From the NCBI GenBank assembly GCA_021399445.1, contig JAJTUQ010000006.1:3890367-3954366 (forward strand): DNA of 64,000 nucleotides. Reading direction: 5' to 3'. Source of the DNA: Xylogone sp. PMI_703 (taxonomy: Eukaryota > Ascomycota > Leotiomycetes). Position 1 is the first letter of the stretch; each line of letters begins with the position of its first letter. Under the pieces are notes generated by a model. The model saw nothing but the letters and a program-made list of their open reading frames with translations. It was not told where the DNA came from and did no database searches. Positions 1 to 11,879 of this stretch are shown here, piece after piece. The translations under genes and the position numbers were made by a program.

Positions 1-1581
1 TAACCCAGACCAGAAGGAGCCTTTTCGTTGCTACAGTAGAACTGGTATATCCCGCCACCAACTCTCTCATATAAGCGACCTGATGGGCTATGCCGACTCC
101 ACCAGCAAACAGCATCACGGAGCCATAAGAGGACATTGAATGCATCATCCCATATGGCCCCTCTGCAAATACCCTGGTCGTAAATTTTCCATCTGGCGCA
201 GCTTCGACTTTCTTGATGAGTTTTTGTGTGAATCCTGTCTGTCCACGTATGATAAATGACAGAGTGGCCATCCTCATTGCTAAAATCTCTTGTCGGTTCA
301 TTGCAAGTTTCTCACTGTCTACTTTCCCTGCTGAATCAGCCCACGCAATTGAAAACGGATGCGATGTCCACAATTCAACAGCTGGCATGTATAGATACAC
401 GTGTTGACCAGGCTTGAAGTCCCATGGCATTTTAATGTTGACTGTTACACGACAAGCATTCCCTGGCAATGACTCGATAACTGCTGGAGATCCCAATCCA
501 TTTCTGAGGAGTATTCGAAGCATTCTCGTTCCACGCTCCGCAACCCAGATACCAATAGCTCCATAGAGTAGATTGATATAGGAAAGAAACGCCAACTTTA
601 GATGGTACCACAAACCAATGATAGCCATTATGACAAGTAGTATATGTAATACCTTAAATGTCTCATAAAAGGCACCACGAATGATTGTTTGTGCTTGAAG
701 GGATATAGCGAAGAATGCAACCATTGCCTGATACAAGTTAGATGGTTTTATAATACTTGTCTACATGGCTAACTTACGACAAAGCCATACGTAAGAACCA
801 GGTTGCTAGTAATCCCCATTTGAACGGCTGCCCAACTTCCATTCAGCCCGGCTCCAATAAACGTCGTTATAGTGTGAACGAGAGCTTCCAGGACAACAAT
901 GTAACCAAACCATCTATGCAATAAGTTGAACGTATCAAATGACACATCCAGCCATCGAATGAGAGGATTATTTCGCGCAGCCATAATGAAAAGGGGGATC
1001 TAGCTGAAGTCAGACCTCTCACATTATTAAAAATGGCCAAGTTAGCATCAGTTACTGCGTACCATGTTCACCATAGAAAGAATACCTGTGCGGTTTCTCA
1101 ATTGCTGAGTGATCAAGAGCGGATTTGTCCACTCGATGTGCGCAAAACTGAACGCAACATTTGTAGCGGAATATGCGATCAAAAATATCAACTCCAGCCG
1201 AGTTGGTAGAGTGCCAATAGTAATTGCTGAGGAAAGCTGAAATTCTCTATTATGCCTCTTTCTGAACACGGGAGCATATAAGACATGCTTCTTGAAGGCT
1301 GCGAACGTCGTAGATGGGCGAGCGAAGTATGTTTGTGCATTATCATTTAGGCTCGTTAGCTTGCGAAGGTACCTAAACGAAGCTATTGCCACTCTCCAAA
1401 CCAGCAACATTCCTACCAATGCCGCACAAATGATAAAAGTATAGTTATAAAAGTTTTGATTCCATTTGGCAGCGTACCTGCCCTCAGGAGTATTAGCAGC
1501 TGCCTGGGCATTAGCTACGGCTGCTGTCTGAACTGGGTGTATTGTTTGTGTGCTAGTCCCAACTGTTGTCACCAACGTCAT
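1..1581 (-). CDS. Ferric reductase-like transmembrane metalloreductase (FRE family), 3' end cut by window edge
   Basis: Probable membrane NADPH-dependent ferric/cupric reductase. Three exons are visible: 1581-1063, 999-778 and 727-1, continuing beyond the window. Introns 1062-1000 and 777-728 are GT-AG and phase 0. The N-terminus (MTLVTTVGTSTQ) precedes a first hydrophobic segment around FIICAALVGMLLVWRVAIA. Exon 2 carries NNPLIRWLDVSFDTFNLLHR followed by HRWFGYIVVLEALVHT, the typical haem-ligand His region. Exon 3 holds the second haem-His region (YETFKVLHI, YHLKLA), the FAD-binding motif HPFSIAW and the nucleotide-binding GGVGIAHQ. Fungal family members reduce extracellular Fe3+ before uptake. 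The ATG at 1581 sits in a good context (accaccATGA); upstream sequence stays open only to a TTG. The substrate metal is not determined by sequence. The neighbours give no siderophore or iron-permease context within the window. Confidence 0.9.
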
Positions 1582-4500
1582 GGTGGTAATGCTTGATATA
1601 TGTTTGATAGTAGTTATGATGGTGGAGATAAAGGAAGATGGTGCTTGAATTGGTAAAACCAACTCTGGAGAAACAGGTAACCAGATATCCTATGGGGAGA
1701 TGGGCCAAGGCGAGAGAGATACCGATCCTGTTTATATCCTGAGTTATAGTTGACTAGTCAACTCTGAGATACAATGATCAGGTATAACAATACTTGAACT
1801 ATCGACAACTCACGTTGATCAATTCAGCCCCAAGCTGTTGTTAATTTCGTGATGAGATGAGATTGATGCAAAATGAGACTTCACAGAGGAATTTTTGTGG
1901 GCCAAAAAAGGACTTCGCAGAAGCCTGCTAGAAATAAACAGTGATCTACACTGATGGAAATGTACAAAAATCAGATTCGTGGAAAAGTGGGAGAATATAA
2001 CTGTGAGATTACGAGAATATGGACCATCACCACGCGGCAATCGACGGCGTGTCCGCTCAAAGCCACAATTCGAAAGGTGTACCTCCGCTCTGCCAGGCCA
2101 GGATTGATACTATATTAACCGGGTGCATTCTATCCGAATACTGTCTGCTCCACGGTAACGTCTCATCCAGTTTCACGTCGTTTCGCAAACTGTCTAGTCT
2201 AATTCTATTATAGCGATCTACATCAAGTCTACGCGTCAAAGGATACCACGTATGCTGTTTGACGTTCATATTTCAGCCTCTCGGGCTCGTCACTATTCAC
2301 CTATGTTCATATAATCACGCCCAGTAGTTATTATCCACCGTAACTTTGTGAATTTACAGTGGCTTGGAAAGTGTAGATAAGTAGAGTAACATTCCATGGT
2401 CAACGCCTTGGCTGTGTACATGACGCTTCAATTCCGCAATATTCTCTTGCCGGGATATAGCACTTGCAGCAGCGCCAGCATACCAAAATCAACTTTGGAT
2501 ATTCACAAGCAAAGTGCAATGGAAGAAGCTAGAAGTTAAGCGCTCGGGTTTTCAGGGGTCACCCTATCCTCAATTAACCAGTAGCGTATTGAGTGGCGAT
2601 TCAAAACCTGCATATCTCTCAGACTCTTTGAGTCTGGAAGAAGCACAGGCATAGCCCCGGTATTCTCGCACCTAGAAACGAATTCCAGCTCTTTAAGGCC
2701 ATAAGAGATAAACAATTACGCTGTTGGATCTCTCCAGGGGCTTCTGTGGTCTTATTGCTGCTTCTGCATATCAAATCCGAGCTTGCCCATGAATATGGCC
2801 TGCCATCCAATGGGATACCATGAGGTATGAGTAGGCAGCTTTGTGCATAATCTGATCTTGTATATTAAATCTGCTGAAAGTAGAGGGGAGCCATAAGAGA
2901 TTAATTTGTCACTTATCTTGCATAATCGGATCAGTCGCACCTCGCCATCCACGGACCATTGCTGCTGTGACTGGCGGTATAATGGGAATATGTCGCATAA
3001 CGTCGGTTCCGAAGCCTTCTGTGTTACCCTCCGAGCCTATTACCCTTTTTGTCTTTCCCCGCTTGATTCCTATTCTTCTATAAGGTGTGGCTAGGATGCG
3101 GAACTTTTTCCATGCGCCGGCACACCTTTAAGACCCACACACGGATTGGCCTTTGGGTTGTTTCTTTGGTTAATCTGTGGAGATCGTGGAGCTCTCAATC
3201 CCCTCCGCTCCTTGGGCTAGTAAAAATAATTCTCCTTCTTGTGATAACGGGTTCTAGGTCTAAGCTTAATAGCCGGTAAAGGGATTTCCGTGAAAATATA
3301 GCCGGCTTAAAACTATGATTTCCACCAACGGATGTTTGGAGAGTAAAGCTAAGCTGGCACAGTTTGTTTGGACAATCTAATCCCTTGGTATGTCATAAAG
3401 TTGACAGCGTTAAGCATAGGATTACTTCATGTATCTTGGCTAGTTACGTAGAACAGGAATAGCCCTCGAAAGCGGAGACGGAATATAGTGGATACTTGTC
3501 TATCACAGTCAGGGAGTCTTGTCAGCTAAACAGGCTGGCTTTTTGGAACATAGTGGTAATTGATTCAAGCGTCGTTACATGCAGGATGTAGAGAAAACTG
3601 TATAGGAGGTCGGTGATCGGAGCTGTTTAGCACCGATAGAGCGCTAACAGGGGGTTGGTTGGGGCGCGAGTGAGGTTTCGAGACTCCTGTTAGTGATTGG
3701 TTATAAGATGCTCCGAGATGTTGGAATTTGTTTAACACAGTAATCTCGTAACTAGGGACATGACCACTTCTGCGGCATTTGGTGGCTATAATTAAAGTGA
3801 CTCGATTTGTTTTCTTGGATATTACTGAATCGCTTCGTACGCAGACTTATACACTACAGCAGTCCACTTTGTTGTTTCTACTATACCGCTGTTAACCTTC
3901 AACAACATTGAATATCTCAATAGTCAAGAGAATGAATCGGGAGAAGTGTCCATTATGGTGCAAAATGGGATGTAAATACCCAAATATTTCACGTACTCAT
4001 CGGATAATATTAAAACAACAATATCTTATCCGCAGGTCTCCACAGATTGGCTCTATCACTGAATCAGAGTTGGCAGCCGGCGAGGTATAACGTGCAACGA
4101 CACGTAATTGTGAGCGTAAACGTCTGACTTGTTGTGAATTACATGTTACTCTAAATTGCAAGAAGACCAACTAAATACAGAGCGCCCTTTGAGTCCCAGT
4201 TATCAGCGCAGAGTTCTCCCAGGATGGAACTTCTCCCGAGGCAGGAGACCAATAGCCACTGGGCACGACCTGCGGTGCGCCACGGAAGTTGACGCGTGCA
4301 GTTGAGAATTGCGACAGCTCTTACACAAAGGAGGTTAGATATGGTTGCAGCACGTAGCCACTGTTTCATTGTATATGGTTTTATAATGCAAAGTTCGAGC
4401 ACTCATATCCCTTGCATCGCCGTCTGTGTACCACAACCATCCCAAATACCCTGTATATAGACTCGTATATGTATATACCAAAACTATATACTGAGAATCC

Positions 4501-5152
4501 GTTGATTTTATAATATAAGTCGCTTAACAATGGTTTCCATCGGAGTTTTCTGGGGAAGCATTCCACTCCGCATTTTTCATTTGCTTTCCGCACTCCCTCT
4601 TCGTCCCTGCTATATAACCCTATCTATCCTACAATACATTGTATATACTGTGGCGTATTTAGTATCTTCCAAGGTTATTGTAGTGCTTATTTCCCCCACA
4701 ATTCGCTTCCCCGCACCGCGATATACTTGTATTTCAGAATGGTTTGAAAGGACAGAGTGTACACACAAGTGTGTCTCCGGAGATTGGAGACCGGTATAGG
4801 CTAGGCATCGAGCTGTAGAATTTACCGATAACTATTGATCGTGCCCGAGCTCGCGCTTGGACACGAACTCTATCTGAATATCGGGTTCTAGACCGAGCGA
4901 GAGTAGCTTTAAGGTAAACGTAATGACTACTTTGTGATTAGCAACCTTTCACCCGTATTATCTTACAAAGGTTCTAATGCTATATAAAATTTATTCTCTT
5001 TTAATCTTTTTACTAGAAACCAAAACTTATAATTATTTGAAATTAATAACTTAGATAACTAAAGATTGAGATTTCTTAGTATCTTGTATAAATTCATTCA
5101 CCATGCGCTATTACACCAACGAGGCTAAAGTATAGTAATTTATAGTAATTTG
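1582..5152. other. Intergenic, no supported gene
   Basis: It holds the promoter of the ferric-reductase gene at its left end. All open frames are short, mutually overlapping on both strands, and lack recognisable motifs. A small A+T-rich island lies at about 4976-5110. No tRNA or transposase signature was recognised. Confidence 0.6.
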
Positions 5153-5832
5153 TTACTGCCAAGATAAGTCAAGGTGTGGGCAATCCTTGGGATCAGCATA
5201 AAATACACCCCCAAGCTGTTCAATCATTTTACAGCGTTCTTCTATGCTATACGCATTGTAAATTTTCGCTGTGCCTTTCTTATCTGCTTCCTCCAATGTT
5301 GTCTTTATTACCCATACGCCACCTCCGGCAGGCCAGCCAACACTGAGGAATGGACCAGCAGGCCTGGGACCATCGAACAATGCTGAGTTGAATGCGCGTC
5401 TGCTCCTCCACCAGGTGGCATCTAACTGACACACTGTGATATTTCCAATTAGTATAATCTATATCCTTCTCCTTTCGTTTTCCATTCAAAATTATTGACA
5501 GAAAGAGAAGTCGACTTACTCCTGTTGCAATGATCGTCCTCATCTACTTGAGAAGAGCCGGCTTGAAGAATCTCTGTGTTTCCGAAACGGTCAAGTTTTA
5601 GAAACTCAAGTTCAACGCCGAAGCAAGGACTTAAGAAATACATGCCCCCCTTCGAGGGGCACCCATAGACCGCAACACCAGGACCTGATTCAAATTTAAC
5701 TCTATAGCTCCTGCTCGGCACGGGATCTGCGCAGTCCTCTTCACTCTCTTTGCGACCATTAGTGGTTGCCATTATTTGCCGTGTTGCAGCTAGAGCTTGG
5801 GAGAAAAGACGCGCCAAGGAAGCGAAGGTCAT
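5153..5832 (-). CDS. Conserved-looking hypothetical protein, 197 aa, two exons
   Basis: Exons 5832-5520 and 5433-5153 join across an 86-base GT-AG intron (donor gtaagt, branch-like actaat, acceptor cacag) and give 594 coding bases including the stop. The product has no signal peptide or membrane segment. It starts with an Ala-rich stretch and is otherwise soluble, with Trp/Gly-rich parts such as SVGWPAGGGVWVIKTT and a C-terminal segment reading EQLGGVFYADPKDCPHLDL. Reasons to believe it is a gene: the perfect intron, phase continuity across it, and protein-like composition in both exons. I do not recognise the family. It is divergent from the lyase homologue starting at 6509, with 676 bases between start codons, so the two may share control. 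A second in-frame ATG (residue 21, MATTNGRKES) could be the true start. Confidence 0.7.
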
Positions 5833-6508
5833 GGGAATAATGGCGGTATAAAAGCAGTATCATAGCTATTATCTTTATTTCATGTCCAATTAGTCATGAT
5901 TGTCACTGATAGTCGATAATGCTTAAAGTGGCTTTCCGTCGATGAAAGAAGAGTGGGAATAGTGGGGTAGCTGAGATACATGAGATTACCCATATTCCCA
6001 TTAGAAGAGCAGCGCAACGGCTTCGACAACAATGAATACGTTAACAAGAAATGCTAGGAAGCTAAGAAATTTGATGAATACGGAGTAGGTATCAGATATT
6101 TTAAGCTCGTGGGGCTCGTTGGCCTGGTTGGTCTGGCTTTTGAATGGACGGTCATGGTGATGTCTGGGCCCTTATGGCCAATGACGCCCAAGCAACGGAC
6201 ATCAATTCACACGGCATCACCAGCTTGTGGCTCAGAAATAGGTACGTCTGTCAACCTGAAGTTCATCTCATGGCACTCTATGGTGTCAGCATCGATACGA
6301 CTCGGCTCAGTCTGAAGAAAACAGTTGAGTTACAGTCCTATTTCAGATCTACACAATATCGAGGCTCGTTTTCTCCACCTGCATGCCGACGTGAGTCATA
6401 TAGCGCTAGTTTGTTTGACGATTGTCATAACAAGAGTCGTAGCTTCTCATTTGGAACCCAAGAAGATCGTTTGGAACACTTTGAGCGAACCTTCCTCTTT
6501 TGGAGAAG
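5833..6508. promoter_or_regulatory. Shared divergent promoter region
   Basis: Interval between the start codons of the minus-strand hypothetical gene and the plus-strand lyase homologue. No clear TATA box was found close to either start. Open frames here are short and overlap each other. Confidence 0.4.
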
Positions 6509-7957
6509 ATGACGGTCACTATTAAGAATAGGGCAGATATCACCCTTGAAGCCGTCCTGCGGGTCGCTTGGCGGCAGGAGGACGTCAAGATCGATGAGCT
6601 AGCTCTAGATGAGATCCAGCGCTGCAGAACGGCTTTCCTGAGCCTGATTGAAAACGATCCCTCGGTGGTTATCTACGGTGTCACAACAGCCATGGGCGAG
6701 CTAGCACACAAACGACTTTCGATCGAGGAACGTGAGCGCCATGCACGCATCCGCGCCTTTGCAGCAGCCACTTCATTTGGTGACCCGTTCCCAGACCGAG
6801 TTGTACGCGCGATTCTCCTGGCACGACTGGCCAACTTTGTCGAGGGCCATGCTGCCACCACGCCGCGGATCGCCCTGGCGGTTGCGGAAATGCTGGACGG
6901 GCGGCCCCTCCCGACCGTACCCTCGTCCGGACAGGGAGGTCCTGGAGAGATCCTGGCTCTGTATCCTCTTTTCGCCGGTCTCACGGCCCAAATAGACCTT
7001 GAGGTTAAGGAAAGAGGCTCTCTCATCAACGGGTCACCGTGCGCTGCGGCACTGCTGGCAGACAGCGCTTTGGCAGCCCGCCGTCGCCTCCACCTTATCA
7101 CCCGTGTCTTTGCACTCTCAATCGAAGCCATGCGTGCACCTCTCGAGCATTATGATGAGGTGCTGGAAGACCTCTGGGGCGACGAACACGAGGCTGCCGC
7201 CCTCAGAGAGTTGCGCGTCCTCCTGGAAGGCGGAACCACGGCACGACGTAATTATCAAGCTCCCGTGAGCTATCGTATCGTACCTCGAATCCTCGGCCAA
7301 GCCCATAGAGCTGTCGCTGACGCGGAACGTGCTGCGACGATTTCACTGCGCTCTGCCTCTGATAATCCTCTCTTCGTTCCTCCTGATGCGGATCACATTT
7401 ACGGGCGATGCATTAGTACTGGAGGCTATCACAATGCCATGGCAGCTCCTGCGTTGGATAATCTTGCAGCTAGCTGGGCAGATATCTGCCTGTTGTGTGA
7501 CCGTCATGCTTCAAAACTCCTCGATGGGGCGGCTTCACATCTGCCAAATATGCTCATGGTGGACCGCCATCCTAGCGAGAGCGATGGCCATGGAAGTCTT
7601 GGATATGTCCCCATGGCTACTACTGGATATCTGGAGCAGGCGAAGCTGGCAGCACAACGTACATTCATCCCTGGTTCAGAATCTGCCGGTGCAGGACAGG
7701 ACGATGTGGCTGCGACAGCCTTCATCGCATGGTCAAAAGAAGAAAGGGCAGGCCGTTGTCTTGATGCATGTCTTGCAACGTTAGCAGTTGTCGCATCTCA
7801 GGCATTTCATGTGACCACTCGAGACATCCCTCCGCAGTTAGCTGACTTCGCTGCCCAAGTGCGCGAGATCGTCCCCCCGGTAGGAGAGGACCGCATCTTA
7901 GGACCTGAGCTCATGCGACTGACACAGGTCTTTACCTCGCAAGTCTTTAAAGCATAG
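6509..7957 (+). CDS. Aromatic amino acid lyase (HAL/PAL) superfamily protein lacking the MIO triad, 482 aa
   Basis: Single-exon gene. The ATG at 6509 is used; the frame extends upstream only to a TTG at 6500. The fold is recognisable by family landmarks in order: Tyr56 in IYGVTTAMGE (catalytic loop), Asn174 in SLINGSP, Gln250 and Arg256 in YQAPVSYRIVPRILG, SASDNPLF, then GGYHNAMAAPALDNLA, and QDDVAATAF where lyases have Q-E-D-H. At the position of the Ala-Ser-Gly triad that self-cyclises into the MIO electrophile, this protein reads GQGGPGEILAL, so the triad is Gly144-Pro145-Gly146. The stretch between that site and Asn174 is also shorter than in bacterial HutH as I know it. Ordinary ammonia-lyase chemistry is therefore unlikely. 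Ergothionase is an established MIO-less member of this superfamily and is a possible analogue. Codons look richer in G+C than the flanks, and there is no intron, so transfer from bacteria is possible. Confidence 0.85.
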   Translation: MTVTIKNRADITLEAVLRVAWRQEDVKIDELALDEIQRCRTAFLSLIENDPSVVIYGVTTAMGELAHKRLSIEERERHARIRAFAAATSFGDPFPDRVVRAILLARLANFVEGHAATTPRIALAVAEMLDGRPLPTVPSSGQGGPGEILALYPLFAGLTAQIDLEVKERGSLINGSPCAAALLADSALAARRRLHLITRVFALSIEAMRAPLEHYDEVLEDLWGDEHEAAALRELRVLLEGGTTARRNYQAPVSYRIVPRILGQAHRAVADAERAATISLRSASDNPLFVPPDADHIYGRCISTGGYHNAMAAPALDNLAASWADICLLCDRHASKLLDGAASHLPNMLMVDRHPSESDGHGSLGYVPMATTGYLEQAKLAAQRTFIPGSESAGAGQDDVAATAFIAWSKEERAGRCLDACLATLAVVASQAFHVTTRDIPPQLADFAAQVREIVPPVGEDRILGPELMRLTQVFTSQVFKA

Positions 7958-10900
7958 CACAGTCGAAATAGGACGTTGGCCGATAGAAAGGAGAGAGGAG
8001 ATGTGGCAGGTCGAGGATACAAGGGGGAGATGCCAATTTGAAGGGATCATCATGGCAGTGGTGATAAAGTGCATTACGTGTAGACTCCAGATGGGTGATG
8101 AGCGTGATATATGAAATGGCAGGGGATGGTAGTATAGATATTCAAGTGGATGGCATGGTGTGCAAGTGGACACTAGCAACAATAGCATTTCACCTAGCAA
8201 TATCGCTATACTACACACTCCTCCCGTCGCATCCAAGTCCTGCCGGATCTTTTCCCAAGCCCAGCCCTAATGGTACTTGCTATGTCTGCAGCGTTCGAAG
8301 TGGCGATTATACACTCTGCTCACTGAAGAGTGCCGCGTTACTGTGGACGAAAATTGCCACCAAGGTCATCAAAGCTGGTATGGAGCTCACAGAAATTATT
8401 AAAGCCTATCAGACGCGGTCGTGCAAATCACTCGCTCGTCGGGGCTAAAGATACAAGACCGTGGATTATCCGCGATGTGGACAGTCTACCCGTGCATGCC
8501 ATGGCCAAGTACATACGGAAGGAACTTGGGAGATATTTACCCGCATCTGCCTCTAGGTCCAACACCTACGATTAGTGTGAGTCACGGATTCGAGTTTTTC
8601 ACTATTCTAGTTAATGGCTACGAGGGCGGTTATGAAGATTGCTGTGATCGCAGGCGCCCGCACAATCATGCTTGTTGCATATCCCATGAATAACTGCAAG
8701 CGCTTGTAGCCCGCGGCAGAAACTCTGAGTTATCAAATGCTTTCTATCGTCATTTCGAGTGATCATTTCCTATGCTATAGGAGCCAGGCCCTTTGAAGTT
8801 CTAGCTGCGTCTACTGCAAAGGCTTCTACTTATCATATAGGCCTTACTAGGCATACCAGCATGGCTACGATTTCTTACACTCTAGCTCTCCGACAACCAA
8901 CTGGCAGCGTAAAGTTATACTCAGATTGGTCTGATTCTTCTAAGATTCAATGATAGAGATTCAAATATCACAGTGATGTGAAACTGCAATAATGCCGATC
9001 GCAGCGCATTTTGCATAGTAGGTTCATAATGAAATACGTTCCGTGGATTTTACCATTATATCAGAAAGGGTTATATGGGATTTTGGTCTTATGAATCTAG
9101 ATATCCGGCTTACAAGATATATTGGAACAGCCACCTACAATGAATAAATATACCATACCGAACCAGCACCCACCAGGATTTCTCCCAATTTTGCAAGGAT
9201 AGGTCGTGTGGATGTGAATACTTGGATTGAAACTTTTGAAACCATTATAGGTTCTTATTTTCTGGAGTCCAATGACCAGATCCATTGGCTTTACTTTTCT
9301 TGTGATTCAATTTATTATACCTTACCTGGGAGGTCGGCTCACCCAGGCTAGGTGGTTGGTCGGAAGCACCCCGGGTTACCGCAGATTGATAACCATCAGC
9401 CGTGGTCTCCTATGTATTGGAAGGGGAGTATTATCCGGACACCAAGGCCGTACGACGCAAGTGTCTAATCACGGTAGTGCAACGGGGTGTTATGTACCTA
9501 GATCTCCACTGAACACACGGTATCGAGTATCTCTCTACTTCCGCGGCGCAGACGCACCATGTCTATGCTAATGTGATCGACGAGGGGGGAGACGCAGGGA
9601 GAAAGACAGACTGCCAGGACCAGTGGGAAGCATCCAGGTGCAGGGTTTCCACATGGCCGATACCAGTGCCATGGGATCTGGGCGTCAAGGGAGGGATCTC
9701 TGGAAGTGTGTTGATAATGCCCCGTTACGGCTTCTACCAGGTGCCAACTCAGATTGGACTTTGAGGTTGGCGATCGCTGCATTGCTAGATTGTCTTGCCT
9801 CGGCTTCCTTTCCGATCTCTATGAAGTTGACTTGCGATTTACCACTCGCAAAAGCAAGGATGGAAGACGCTGCAGAAGAGATTGCTGCTAGATGGAAGGC
9901 AAAAATCTCACAACATGATAAACCGAGACAAGCCGATCCACGACCAAAAGGCGTGATGATATGCTCATGTCGTCGTGTCGTTGCTCTCTCCGACCATGTT
10001 GGACCACGAAGAGACAAAAATTTTCACCTTCACCAACTTCCTCATCCAGCCGTTGCCTGAGCACGCAATTGCAAGAGCTAGATTCGCAATCTGAGTGCCA
10101 CGGCAGATCTGGGCAAGAGGCAGAAGCTAGAATACTCCGTAAGTATCGTATTGTCGCAAAGTGGTAATTAACGGGGACCCGTCGTATTTGCTTTAAGGTT
10201 CCCCATCTCGCCGCCACGCCTGTTGCCGACCGTGGACACGGAACTAACAATTACAGTACACCGAGCACACCTTGCAGTCGCACACAGGGCGTAGTAAAGG
10301 AATAGCTACTGTTCGTACAAAGTCAATTGCTGTTCGCTGAGCAAATGGGATGCTGCCTGGTGGAGAAGCAGGAAGGGATTCCCATGCGACAAGAGCGCCG
10401 TCTACACGTACAAGGGCTCAAAGGGGCACAACAGTGGTGGTTCTCTTTAGTCATGGAATAATGGAAATGTAACGCCAAGGCTACAGGGAAGAACAGTGGG
10501 CACGATGGAATGGCAGGTCCAAGCATCTGGATCGCGCCGAGCAGAGAAGTTTACCACCGTACTCCCGCTCACCATCACAGCCGATTGGTGATGATGGAGA
10601 CATGGAGCCTCGACCTGATTCTCTCCTAGGCGATAGTCAAGTTACTGTACTACTACTGTGCCTCGAGTGTGCTCGTCCTTGCTACCGAATGGTCGCAGTT
10701 CCCGGCTGCTCGTGAAGTGGAGCAACAGCTTTTGCAAATATTGGCAACTCGGTCAAAGCAAACCCCGGAGAGGGAGAAGAGAGAAGGGGTTTTCGACAAA
10801 TGCTAGACGGCTCTGTTCCGGCAACTATCCAAGGCCTCATTTGAGCAGACACTTATCTCAATAATGTGTGAAGCACACTCCGTAGGTCTATAGCCAATCT

Positions 10901-11879
10901 GATACCAGCACCAGAATAATACACACGTCGTCCTCCCCACGTCGGTGCAGCCCTACAGCCACAACGGTTGACCTTGCCGCTGCCAAATCAATCGGTCGCA
11001 TCTGGCCCGAGGCGTCGACAGCGTCTTTGCCACTGTTCTTGCTAGAGTTGCGAGATGAAAAACCTCTGCGGCCACAAAAAAAAGCTTTGCCTAGCCCTTG
11101 GTCGGCGCTTGGGCGCCTCGTACTGCTAGGGAAAGGCTTCCAAACCAAGCACCAAGACACCAATTTGAGGATGGCGACATACACAAAAGTAGCTCGGCGT
11201 GCTCGGTGGCTCCCTTTCAAACACCCACTGGACTACCGTAACACTGGGTCCGTCGTGTGCGTCCACGGATCGTGTACTTGGTTTGCTCAGTAATAGTGTT
11301 GGGGCCCGACAACAGACGGACACGGGCCTGGGTGCACAACCTCTCCAGGCCCGTCGTTCCACTCCAATCCCAACCTCGTCCGTCTCGAGAACCCTGGGGA
11401 TGGATTCAATCCCGTAATGCGCCTTCCTCTTTGAGGCCATCACTCAGTGGATGGAATGGATGCGCGACTGCTTGGCAAACGTACCACGCGCTACTTGCTG
11501 CAAAGATCATCGCCAGAACATGGGCCCAGACATTGGATCTGGGGATGCTTACAGGTGAGACCATTGCATGGCTGCGATGACGCCTTCAGCACATTAAAAC
11601 TAGCCATGGGATATTGGACAGCGGTCCCTGCAAGGTAGGAGGCAAACAATAGCTAAGTACAAGGACCACAACTACTGGCTACTGGTGTCCGACGACCACC
11701 ATGCAAATACCCGATATGCATATATATCTCTCTCCAGCAGATAGAGATGTTGTGGTCCCTCTGCTCTAGGATATAGGCAGAGTCGGACGAACCCTAGACA
11801 GTCGAGAGAGAGCAGCCTCGAGAATACAGTCTTGGTCCAACGATATTAGATTGGCTGGCACTCTCGAGTATCGACCACC
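7958..11879. other. Long intergenic region, no supported gene
   Basis: About 3.9 kb without a credible gene. Frames of 110-145 codons occur on both strands around 9620-10250 and 11130-11580 but overlap one another and carry no motif. The right half (about 10200-11800) is visibly richer in G+C than the left. A TATA-like run at 11719-11727 and an AGATAG (GATA-type) site at 11739-11744 precede the transporter gene. Confidence 0.55.

Noticed and set aside
6673..7131. 152-codon minus-strand frame opposite the lyase homologue
   Set aside because: Arg/Ala/Ser-rich antisense shadow of a G+C-rich coding region, without motifs.
8095..8448. 117-codon plus-strand frame after the lyase homologue
   Set aside because: Isolated, no recognisable motif, overlapped by other frames; cannot be supported as a gene.
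9623..10250. Overlapping frames of 110-145 codons on both strands
   Set aside because: Mutually exclusive frames, no splice-consistent extension, no motif.
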